Assembly (NCBI RefSeq): GCF_020178975.1 | Contig: NZ_JAHXBU010000093.1 | Span: 62,001-126,000, forward strand | Direction: 5' to 3' | Source of the DNA: Cesiribacter sp. SM1 | GTDB lineage: Bacteria > Bacteroidota > Bacteroidia > Cytophagales > Cyclobacteriaceae | DNA length: 64,000 bases | Part shown: piece after piece, positions 18,320 to 25,923 of the stretch | Position numbering within the stretch: the first letter of the stretch is position 1 | How the letters are laid out: each line of letters opens with the position of its first letter | Made by a program: the position numbers and the translations under genes | The notes under the pieces: generated by a model | The model's database searches: none | What the model saw: only the letters and a program-made list of their open reading frames with translations | What the model was told of the DNA's origin: nothing

Positions 18320-18488
18320 AGAAGAGTTTTTTAGTAACGGATCAAACCTCTAGCACAATCTCTGAGCCCAAGGTCTGGCAAATTTGATCGGCAACAGCTG
18401 GCCTGCATAAGAGAATTTTGAAGGCATCAGCGGGGGTGGTTTATACAGTTTAACTTAAAAGCTAACGGAATCCATCAGCAGCTGTGAC

Positions 18489-18914
18489 TCACTCAATTTT
18501 GCTGATCAGGTTTCTGATTTCCTCCAGCTTTAAGGGTTTTTCCAAAACAGCAAGCACATCATAGCGGCTGGCTAATTGCTCTTCTTTCTCGGTTTTATGA
18601 GAGGTTACAATTGCAAAATTGGTGTTATCCAGGTTTGCCAGCCCGGCCTTTCTTAAATCTTTCAATATGTTCAGAATTTCAAAGCCTCCAAATCCTGGCA
18701 TGTCAATATCTAACAGCACCAGGTCTGGTCCGGTTTGGCGCTGATTTTTTGCGTTATTTCTATATTTTTCTTTCAAGAACTTAAGAGCTTTAAGGCTATC
18801 GGAAAATGCCAGCACCTCTTCCGCTACCTGCATATGCTCCAAAAGCCTCTGTGTAACCATGCCAATGATTTCGTCATCATCAATAAACATGATGCTCTTT
18901 ATTTTTCTATCCAT
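18489..18914 (-). CDS. Single-domain response regulator
   Basis: This 141-aa protein is a CheY-like receiver domain with no output domain. It has the acidic pocket (FIDDDEI, residues 10-15), the phospho-acceptor D69 in LVLLDIDMPG, the switch T104/S105 (IVTSHK) and K126-P127. Such stand-alone receivers act through protein contacts, often downstream of hybrid histidine kinases. It is preceded on the same strand, with a 4-base gap, by a 55-aa ORF carrying a CxxC motif, with which it is probably translated. No kinase gene lies next to it; the GAF-PAS sensor at the right edge is 44 kb away. Confidence 0.92.
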   Translation of the reverse strand: MDRKIKSIMFIDDDEIIGMVTQRLLEHMQVAEEVLAFSDSLKALKFLKEKYRNNAKNQRQTGPDLVLLDIDMPGFGGFEILNILKDLRKAGLANLDNTNFAIVTSHKTEKEEQLASRYDVLAVLEKPLKLEEIRNLISKIE

Positions 18915-18918
18915 TTAT

Positions 18919-19086
18919 TTAAATCTTTGCGTATCCTCCGGCCACTACAAGTGTAAGCCTGCCAATAGCTCTTGCCTGGCATCCTGTACACTTTGCATGT
19001 GCCAAGAAGAATTCTTTAGAAGAAGTATCATGTAACATACCTGCCAGGCTGCTGAAAGCATGCTCTGATTCGGTTGGTTCCATCAT
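18919..19086 (-). CDS. Small CxxC protein upstream of the response regulator (hypothetical)
   Basis: This 55-aa ORF begins with two consecutive ATG codons (first base 19086) and stops 4 bases before the response-regulator ATG. The product is rich in small and polar residues, then has AKCTGCQARAIGRL, a single CxxC pair, and a short hydrophobic end (LTLVVAGGYAKI). Codon use is like that of neighbouring genes. A sequence close to the Bacteroidota -7 element (TACCTTTTG, 19136-19144 on the minus strand) lies 50 bases upstream. The CxxC could bind a metal or form a disulfide. I do not recognise a family; tight spacing to the regulator is the best support that it is real. Confidence 0.4.
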   Translation of the reverse strand: MMEPTESEHAFSSLAGMLHDTSSKEFFLAHAKCTGCQARAIGRLTLVVAGGYAKI

Positions 19087-19198
19087 TATTTTAAACTCAC
19101 TCGGTACTGTTTAACAGCAAGACGTTAAATATTTACAAAAGGTACGAAGCCACTAGGCAGGCATGCTCATAGATATGCACTGATCTGGTGGGGCAGGT

Positions 19199-19384
19199 TT
19201 ATCCGTATCTTCCAAGTATCAGGAGCAGTACATAGCATAGTACTATGATGAAAAGCGTTTGAAAGTCCTGATTTTCAGTTGTGTTGCTTTCTGCTCTGGG
19301 CTTTTTATGATTTGTACTTTTATCCAGGTCCAGTAAATCATAAAAAAAGTCTAGCAAGCCAGTAAATACCTGCTTCAGCTTCAT
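19199..19384 (-). CDS. Possible 61-aa tail-anchored membrane protein
   Basis: A 61-aa ORF with an ATG start. The N-terminal half is amphipathic (MKLKQVFTGLLDFFYDLL), the middle is polar and charged, and the last ~20 residues form one membrane helix (TLFIIVLCYVLLLILGRYG). This is a sensible small-protein layout, but I recognise no family and the region around it is otherwise non-coding, so it may be chance. Confidence 0.3.
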   Translation of the reverse strand: MKLKQVFTGLLDFFYDLLDLDKSTNHKKPRAESNTTENQDFQTLFIIVLCYVLLLILGRYG

Positions 19385-19967
19385 AAAAGAAATATTTTTG
19401 GAGGTGCTGCTGATCGGGGAGTTATCCCGGCAACAGCATAAATAAGAAGATTGTAGTACCGGCTGATAAGCGTTATTTACTTGCGGAATGTAACCGCTTT
19501 AGCGCTTATCAATAATGATAATAGCCAGTACAGCTGCTCATGGAGAAACCGGCAGCAGTTCAGGAATCCTGATTCAGGGTGGAGTGGGGGTGCTTTTGAT
19601 TAATTTCATAGCTGTATCTAAAGATAATAATTTCTCCGGAACACCCAATAAGCAAAAGCATAATGCTTTCAGCAGTTGGACAGCAGGGGGATAAAAGGGT
19701 GCAGACGGAGGGAAAATGATTATCCAGGCAGCATAACACCAGCAGGCGGTAGCCAGGGGCATTACCCACAGCAACCCCCTGCTGGTGTTAAGAATTTATA
19801 AATATTTCAAATAGCATAAAATAAATAGTCATTATCTTATAAATTTGCTGCAGATTGGCCTCTTTAGGGCAAATTTGCTACAAGAACTGTGTTGTTGGAG
19901 TTTATTTTTTTGTTAGTAAAGTTTTTTCTTGAGCAGTGCTTAAATAACTTTTTATAATTAAACTGCC
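19385..19967. other. Intergenic region with a 13-bp inverted repeat
   Basis: About 580 bases without a convincing gene. Two overlapping minus-strand ORFs of 66 and 69 codons at 19560-19774 have poor composition and no recognisable motif. A perfect inverted repeat lies at 19734-19790. The last 170 bases before the glycosyltransferase are very AT-rich and probably contain its promoter. Confidence 0.5.
19734..19790. repeat. 13-bp perfect inverted repeat, 31-nt spacer
   Basis: TAACACCAGCAGG at 19734-19746 is exactly complementary to 19778-19790. The spacer of 31 bases is long for a terminator and no T run follows on either strand. It may be a regulatory hairpin or a protein-binding site upstream of the glycosyltransferase gene. 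Confidence 0.5.
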
Positions 19968-21641
19968 ATGTTAACAACGCTCAGAACTATGTTTCCTGCA
20001 CAGGCTACAGTTGCAGAGCTATCACCCTCCTCTGATAAACTGCATAGAATATCGAAGAAAATTGTATGGACATTGGTGGCAGTTGGCGTTTTTTTAAGGC
20101 TGTTCCACTACTTTAATAACAGGTCTTTGTTCATAGACGAGATCTATCTGTCTACCAGCCTAATTAAAATGAGCTTTGCTGAGCTAACCAGCCCCATGCT
20201 GGATTATCAGCAGAAGGCACCTCTTGGCTTTCTGTGGCTGGTAAAGCTTTCGGTGGTTCTTTTTGGTAAAAAGGAGATGGCCCTTAGGCTTGTTCCTCTA
20301 CTGGCTGGTATTACTTCGCTATTTGTTTTCCTGCCGGTGGCACGCTACTTTCTTAAACCGTTGGGTGTGGTGCTGGCTGTGGGTATGCTTGCACTTGCTC
20401 CGGTACTGGTGTATCATAGTGTGGAGATCAAGCAGTACTGTACAGAAATGCTGGCTTCCATTGTTTCGCTGTACCTGTACACCCGCTACCACCAGCGGCA
20501 GGATTACAGCTCCCTTTTTCTTTGGGGGTTATGGGGGGCGCTAATTCTCTGGTTTTCTTATGCGGCCATATTTGTTCTGGCTGGTATCGCTATTGGCCTT
20601 AGCCTCTATTATCTGTTTACAAAAGACTGGAACCGGCTGTTTGCCTCCCTCATCCCCTTTAGCCTTTGGTTCTTTAGTTTTGCTCTTAATTTTTACCTGT
20701 TCACCTATAAGCATACCGGCTCCGACTGGCTGGTGGAGTGGTTCAGGCTGCGGAATGGATTTTTACCCCTGAATGCATCGGCAAAAGATGTAGTGGTTTG
20801 GCTTGCCCAGTCTATTTACAGCTTGCTCAACTACCCTTTAGGTATATTATGGAATGCCAGCCAGATTCATGCGCTGGGAAACCCTATCCTAAAGTTACTG
20901 CTTAAGATGCCGCTGGTTTTGTTCTTATTCTGGGGTGCCGGCATGTATACGTTCTTCAGGCACAACCGCAAAGCCTTGCTGATACTGGTGCTGCCACTGG
21001 GGCTCACTCTTTTTGCAGGCCTGCTGGAACAGTATCCTTTTTATGAAAGGTTAACCGTTTTTCTGGCACCTTTGCTCATACTCATGATTGCCCATGGCTG
21101 TGCTGCCGTTACAAATTATTTTCCTGCGCATGCACAGTGGCGCTTTATCTTTCCGGCAATTTTACTCTTCTGGCCTTTCTGGAAGTCGGTTGACCAGGTA
21201 CTGCAACCAGAACAGTTCGGAAGCAGAAAAATATCATACTACCGGCAGGGCATTCTGTTTCTTAAAGAAAGAATGCAGCAGGATGATGTGGTGTACGTTT
21301 ACTGGAACGCAAAGCATTACTACGATTACTACAACGAAGCCTATGACCTGAACCTGGGCGGCATTCAGCTTAATGACTTTCGCCTGGTATCCAAAGATCC
21401 CGAAGAGTACCTCCGCAGGTTAAGGCCCGAATACCAAAATGCAGCACAGCCTGGCAGGGTGTGGTTTGTGCATGATCCTTTGCTAACGATAGATATTGGT
21501 GAGTACGACCACCAGCCGGCATGGTACCACGAAGATGTAAATGCATCCGGAGCCCTGGTGTGCCGGGATCTTGAGTCTATGGGCAAGCGGGAGGTAGAGT
21601 CTTATGTGAGGCTTAATGCAGGGATAAGGCTGTTCGAGTAA
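19968..21641 (+). CDS. GT39/PMT-like membrane glycosyltransferase (dolichyl- or undecaprenyl-phosphate sugar type)
   Basis: This 557-aa protein has about 10-12 membrane helices and the family's catalytic acidic pair D57-E58 in the first periplasmic loop (RSLFIDEIYLS). The layout matches the GT-C fold of PMT/ArnT-like enzymes, which transfer a sugar from a polyprenyl-phosphate donor to a lipid, glycan or protein on the periplasmic side. The C-terminal ~130 residues are soluble and probably periplasmic (YYRQGILFLKERMQQDD onward). The ATG at 19968 is used; ATG 19989 is also possible. It stands alone with no sugar-nucleotide genes nearby, so the substrate is unknown. Confidence 0.8.
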   Translation: MLTTLRTMFPAQATVAELSPSSDKLHRISKKIVWTLVAVGVFLRLFHYFNNRSLFIDEIYLSTSLIKMSFAELTSPMLDYQQKAPLGFLWLVKLSVVLFGKKEMALRLVPLLAGITSLFVFLPVARYFLKPLGVVLAVGMLALAPVLVYHSVEIKQYCTEMLASIVSLYLYTRYHQRQDYSSLFLWGLWGALILWFSYAAIFVLAGIAIGLSLYYLFTKDWNRLFASLIPFSLWFFSFALNFYLFTYKHTGSDWLVEWFRLRNGFLPLNASAKDVVVWLAQSIYSLLNYPLGILWNASQIHALGNPILKLLLKMPLVLFLFWGAGMYTFFRHNRKALLILVLPLGLTLFAGLLEQYPFYERLTVFLAPLLILMIAHGCAAVTNYFPAHAQWRFIFPAILLFWPFWKSVDQVLQPEQFGSRKISYYRQGILFLKERMQQDDVVYVYWNAKHYYDYYNEAYDLNLGGIQLNDFRLVSKDPEEYLRRLRPEYQNAAQPGRVWFVHDPLLTIDIGEYDHQPAWYHEDVNASGALVCRDLESMGKREVESYVRLNAGIRLFE

Positions 21642-21935
21642 GCAACACAAAAGTGTAGGCTGCTCTGTTTACTTTCCTGGGTAACACTGGTAGAGGCTGT
21701 GTTGGCTACAGCTGTTTACAGGCTCTGGAAAGTCAGGAATAAAAATCATTAGGGCTTCCCCTGAACACAGCTGCAGCCCGGCATTTGCAGGGCTGCAGCT
21801 ATGGTACCAATTATGGTGTTCAAAGGCTCTTGTTCTTGTGCCTTTGAGCACCTGTCTGTTCGCTTATTTTGCCTGTTAATCAATCACCTTCCATTTACCT
21901 GTACTTACGTACAGACACTGGAAAGAAAATGAGTT
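21642..21935. other. Intergenic region between convergent genes, with strong hairpin
   Basis: Nearly 300 bases without a gene. It contains an 11-bp perfect inverted repeat (AGCTGCAGCCC at 21769-21779 pairing with 21790-21800, 10-nt loop). There is no T run on either side, so it is not a classical terminator, but it lies between two converging genes and may shape their 3' ends. Confidence 0.5.
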
Positions 21936-22706
21936 TTATTTGGCCAGTCGGGGTTTATTTACCGCCCCCTTACGTTCGTAAAGCAATTCATTTGCTTCGC
22001 TAATCAGGTTTTCCCCTCTTGATGTAAGCCTGAAAGCAACTCCTCCAAACTCAGCATCTACATAGTACAGCAGGCTACGGAGAAACAAGAGGAGACCAGT
22101 CAGCTCCATAGACTCCTCAATGATGGTAAAAACTACTAGTGTAAGGCTGTTCTCAAAAGTTTGGGTGTAGTGATAGCTGGCCAGTGCTTCCATGCCCAGG
22201 GCGCCACCAACATATATGGCACCCGATAGGATCATTAGTTTCTTTATTCTGAGAGGAAGATTCCATACAAAACGGGTATAGGCAGCCCCTATTACCAGCA
22301 CCAGCAGTCCGTAGGGGATAATCCAGGCAAAATGGAAAACACCGGAGGTCTGGAGTGTATTTTGGGTCCAGGCACCAATCCGCTCATGAATCTGCACCGA
22401 TTCATCAATGCTGAGAAGTAGAAAGATAAAAGAAAGGCCCATCCAGTACAGCTGTTTGCCCGACTTACGTTCCTTTTCCAGAAAAGCCACTATTCCCAAT
22501 GTTGCAGCACAACCAAGCAGCAGCAAACTGGAGAAATAGGTTGGTATATTATTCTCTTTATCTAAATTGAAAAGCTCAATCAGGTAAGAAGATTCATAGC
22601 CGAATGAAAACCTGGCAACCATGCCTGCTATATTTGCCAGAATCAGGAAGCTAATGATTATGCCTAATATAAAAATGATCCTATTTGGCTTGCTGGTAAT
22701 TTCCAT
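21936..22706 (-). CDS. Conserved integral membrane protein of unknown function
   Basis: From the ATG at 22706 this is a 256-aa protein with about six membrane helices; the longer ORF to 22808 adds a non-homologous-looking N-terminus. I do not recognise the family with certainty. Two motifs stand out inside or at the edge of membrane helices: SIDESVQIHERIG (D101, E102, H107, E108) and FTIIEESMELTG (E197, E198, E201). Such paired acidic and histidine residues in a membrane protein suggest a metal site, and thus a membrane hydrolase or an ion-handling protein, but this is inference. The C-terminal 35 residues are soluble. It converges with the glycosyltransferase. Confidence 0.65.
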   Translation of the reverse strand: MEITSKPNRIIFILGIIISFLILANIAGMVARFSFGYESSYLIELFNLDKENNIPTYFSSLLLLGCAATLGIVAFLEKERKSGKQLYWMGLSFIFLLLSIDESVQIHERIGAWTQNTLQTSGVFHFAWIIPYGLLVLVIGAAYTRFVWNLPLRIKKLMILSGAIYVGGALGMEALASYHYTQTFENSLTLVVFTIIEESMELTGLLLFLRSLLYYVDAEFGGVAFRLTSRGENLISEANELLYERKGAVNKPRLAK

Positions 22707-23463
22707 ACATGTGAAGTTTAAATCGGAGAAGTTAAAAAATTGATTATCAGGTGTCTGCTGTGGGTTTTTAGCAGCGGATAATGGCTTTGACACAGAATGG
22801 CTGATCAATGTGTCATATATAAATATCCTAAAATGATAATAAACTACAATGTTATGGAAAGGTTTTTTTTAAGTTAATTTTTTTTAAACCGCAGTATTGC
22901 TACTCTGTTGCTGCCTTGCTTTTCCTTTTCCTGTAGTTGAATTGCTGGTTCAGTTATTTTTTTGCCTTTGCTGAAAGCATTGGTTCCATAGAAAAATAGA
23001 CTGCCTGCCAATTTTTTCCTATCTTCACATTATGATGATGATGCTATCCATCGATTGATCCTTTCTTAAAGCGTGCCGGACGTGCCACTTTCTGTGCTTT
23101 CTATTTTCCGGTAATCCAGTTTCTGTTTCCAGGAATACATTAGCTGCTATCCTATTTTTTGCAGCGAAAAACATCTTCACATGCTTTCTAAGGCATTTGC
23201 TTCAATTTATAAACAGCCGGCACCAGCTCTGCAGTATATGCCGCAGCTTAATCAGGCTGCAGTTGCATTTAGGCTTGTGGTGCTTATGCGAAGTGTTTTC
23301 CAAAAGAGGAGAGCCTCTCCTGCCAGGGGGTAAAGCGCCAGCTTATACAGCAAGAGTATCCTTTTCAAAAGAACATATTAATCACAAATCAATTTTTTAC
23401 TATCTGTTATGAATAACAATCATACAAGAGCGCAGCACCATGTAAAGAGCGGGCTCTTTTCTC
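22707..23463. other. AT-rich intergenic region
   Basis: About 750 bases with no convincing gene. A 50-codon ORF at 23181-23333 (+) has an ATG but no recognisable feature. The region lies just before the internally deleted SulP gene and may include sequence left from the same rearrangement, but I cannot recognise any SulP-like reading frame in it. Confidence 0.45.
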
Positions 23464-24075
23464 ATGAAAAAGACCGATTTGCCAGCCGGCCTGGTTGTAT
23501 TTTTAATTGCCCTCCCGCTTTCAACCATTACCCACGGCACCCTTATGTTAATTTGTGTAATGGCAATGCCAAGGGTGCTCAACATGATTCCGCTGGCTTC
23601 TCTTTCTGCCGTGCTGTTTGTGGTTGGGTATAAGCTAACCTCTTTTCCGCTCTACAGGCAGATGTACAGGGCTGGCATGCGGCGCTTCCTGCCTTTCTTT
23701 CTTACGGTAGTGGCTGTAATGTTCACCGACCTGATCACAGGCATTTTAATTGGAGGTGCTGTTTCGGTATTCTTTATTTTACGTGATAATTATAAGACTC
23801 CTTATTTTTTTCATAAAGAAGAGCACCAGAAGGGTGAAAAAATCAGGTTAACCCTATCGGAAGAAGTTACCTTTCTGAACAAAGCCAGCATGATGCTTAC
23901 GCTCGATCACCTGCCCGAAGATTCTGAAGTAGTGATTGACGCAACCCGCTCTGTAAATATTGATGATGATGTACTGGAAATTATAGAAGAGTTTAGGCAT
24001 ACCGCCAGCTATAAGAACATTAAGTTTGAGACAATCGGGCTTGATAAACACAAAAAAGTGCCTCAGTTTGTCTGA
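23464..24075 (+). pseudogene. SulP anion transporter remnant with in-frame internal deletion
   Basis: This 203-aa ORF joins the very N-terminus of a SulP permease (MKKTDLPAGLVVFLIALPL) directly to the C-terminal third of one (STITHGTLMLICVMAMPRVL onward, including NMIPLASLSAVLFVVGYKL). It then runs through the last membrane helices and a complete STAS domain (about 120-203, VVIDATRSVNIDDDVLEII). Intact family members are about 500-560 aa, so some 300 residues, including most of the transport domain, are missing with the frame kept. The joint lies just after ALPL. The product could not transport anions in the usual way. It is most simply a decaying gene, though a functional small STAS-bearing membrane protein cannot be excluded. 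An intact SulP gene lies at 42327-43946. Confidence 0.75.
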
Positions 24076-24193
24076 TTGGCTGCTTATATTTCCCATCTTA
24101 AGGTCCAAATCCAGGCAATTCAGATGCCTGGGCGTAAAGCGAAAGAGGCCAGCGATAGCCCTTCCATTTTCTAAATTCATCAAAATCATTAAG

Positions 24194-24913
24194 ATGGTCC
24201 GCATTCATCTTATTTCAGGTCCGCGTAATATTTCTACAGCCCTGATGTATTCATTTGCCCAGCGCAGCGACACCACTGTGGTAGATGAGCCCTTTTACGC
24301 CTACTACCTGGCTCATACCGGCATCCGGCATCCGGGTAGGGAAGAAGTGCTTGCCAGCATGAGTGCCGAGCCCCGGCAGGTAATTGAGGAGGTAATCTTC
24401 GGGCGCTATGCCACTGAGGTAGTCTTTTTCAAGAACATGGCAAAGCACCTGCTGGGTTTAGAAGCCTCCTTTTGTGAAAAGCTTCACAATGTATTCCTGA
24501 TCCGCGATCCAGCCCGGCTCATTACTTCCTTTGCCAAGGTGGTGCCAGCACTCAATGAGTCTGAAATTGGCCTTAAGCATGCTGCTGAACTGTTTAAAGC
24601 ACTGAAGGAAAAGGGCAATGCGCCCCTGGTGCTCAATTCAGATGTTGTGCTGCAGAATCCAGCCCTGGTATTAGGGAAGCTATGTGCTGCTTTGGGTATC
24701 GCTTTTGATGAGGGGATGCTAAGCTGGCAGCCAGGGCCACGGCCGGAAGATGGCAGCTGGGCAAAGTACTGGTACGGCAATGTGCATAAAAGCTCCGGCT
24801 TTCAGGCACCTCCTTCCGGTGCTTCTGCTGTACCGGAGCAGTACAGCGCCTTGCTGGAGGAGGTAGAGCCCTATTTCACTTATTTAAACCAATTTGCAAT
24901 TACTTTAGAATAA
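24194..24913 (+). CDS. Sulfotransferase-family protein
   Basis: From the ATG at 24194 this is a 239-aa protein with the PAPS-binding features of sulfotransferases: the 5'-phosphosulfate loop near the N-terminus (LISGPRNISTALMYSF) and the 3'-phosphate motif (VFLIRDPARLITSFAKV). Sulfotransferases move a sulfuryl group from PAPS to an alcohol or amine in the cytoplasm. The longer ORF from 24026 adds 56 residues of unlikely sequence, and MVRIHLISGPRN is the natural start. It lies 5 bases before a class IV aminotransferase gene. The same two domains are found fused in some plant branched-chain-aminotransferase-like proteins, so the two probably share a pathway. The substrate is unknown. Confidence 0.8.
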   Translation: MVRIHLISGPRNISTALMYSFAQRSDTTVVDEPFYAYYLAHTGIRHPGREEVLASMSAEPRQVIEEVIFGRYATEVVFFKNMAKHLLGLEASFCEKLHNVFLIRDPARLITSFAKVVPALNESEIGLKHAAELFKALKEKGNAPLVLNSDVVLQNPALVLGKLCAALGIAFDEGMLSWQPGPRPEDGSWAKYWYGNVHKSSGFQAPPSGASAVPEQYSALLEEVEPYFTYLNQFAITLE

Positions 24914-24918
24914 CAACA

Positions 24919-25821
24919 ATGCTTCAACAGTACAATCCTAAAAATGCAGATATTCAGGTATGGGTAAATGGCCTGTGCCACCGGAACGAAGCTAAAGTCT
25001 CGGTTTTCGATAGTGTAGTGCAGGGCGGCGATGCCGTATGGGAGGGCCTGCGGGTGTACCAGGGCGGCATATTTTGCCTCGATAAGCACCTGGAGCGGCT
25101 GGAGCACTCTGCCAAAGCCCTTGCTTTTAGCGAGATTCCTGCCAGGGAAGAAGTCAAAAAAGCCATTTTTGCCACCCTACAGGCCAACGGCATGCGCGAC
25201 GAAACGCATATACGACTTACCCTAACGCGTGGTGAAAAAGTTACCTCTGGCATGGACCCGCGCCTGAACACCAAGGGTACCACCCTTATAGTGCTGGCCG
25301 AATGGAAGCCACTGGTATATGACAATGAAAACGGAATCCGGGTGATCAGCTCTTCCATTCAGCGTAATTCTCCCAAATTCCTGGATAGTAAAATTCACCA
25401 CAACAACCTGCTCAACAACATTCTGGCTAAAATTCAGGCGAATGTAGCCGGTGTTGATGCAGCCCTTATGCTCGATGCCAATGGTTTTGTAGCAGAGCTC
25501 AACGACACAAACCTGTTTATGGCAAAGGGGGGCGTGCTCTACACCCCGCATGCCGATGCCTGCCTGCACGGCATTACCCGTGGCCTGGTGATTGAAATTG
25601 GCCGCGCGCTGGGCCTGCAGGTAGTGGAAAGAAACCTCTCCCTTACCGAATTTTACAATGCAGATGAGGTGTTTTGCTGCGGTACCATGGGCGAGCTAAC
25701 CCCTGTGGTGGCCATTGACGGCAGAAAGATTGAAAACAAATGGGGTAGCTCCCTGAAAGAACAGGTACATGCTGCTTTTGAGCGCAAGGTGCCCGAGCTT
25801 AGCGAAGCACTGCCTTTTTAG
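24919..25821 (+). CDS. Class IV aminotransferase (branched-chain aminotransferase-like)
   Basis: This 300-aa fold-type IV PLP enzyme has the catalytic lysine K158 (FLDSKIHHNNLLNN) and the cofactor-contacting glutamate E193 (GFVAELNDTNLF). It also has the family segments VSVFDSVVQGGDAVWEGLRVY at the start and CCGTMGELTPV near the end. It would exchange an amino group between an amino acid and a 2-oxo acid. The sequence differs from housekeeping IlvE in parts that set specificity, and it may act on D-amino acids or on 4-amino-4-deoxychorismate-like substrates. It is translated 5 bases after the sulfotransferase, which suggests one pathway for both. No ilv genes are nearby. Confidence 0.85.
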   Translation: MLQQYNPKNADIQVWVNGLCHRNEAKVSVFDSVVQGGDAVWEGLRVYQGGIFCLDKHLERLEHSAKALAFSEIPAREEVKKAIFATLQANGMRDETHIRLTLTRGEKVTSGMDPRLNTKGTTLIVLAEWKPLVYDNENGIRVISSSIQRNSPKFLDSKIHHNNLLNNILAKIQANVAGVDAALMLDANGFVAELNDTNLFMAKGGVLYTPHADACLHGITRGLVIEIGRALGLQVVERNLSLTEFYNADEVFCCGTMGELTPVVAIDGRKIENKWGSSLKEQVHAAFERKVPELSEALPF

Positions 25822-25923
25822 TAGCAGATGATTTAAGCTAATTAGTATTGTTACAAAAGACCTTGACTGCAAATCAGTTGCTGGTTTGAATGGGATTCTA
25901 AAAATTTGCCTGCCCGTGCTTTG

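Noticed and set aside
19560-19774. Two overlapping minus-strand ORFs of 66 and 69 codons
   Set aside because: They overlap each other in different frames, contain the inverted repeat, and look like chance.
23181-23333. 50-codon plus-strand ORF before the broken SulP gene
   Set aside because: Has an ATG but no recognisable sequence or spacing that ties it to a neighbour.
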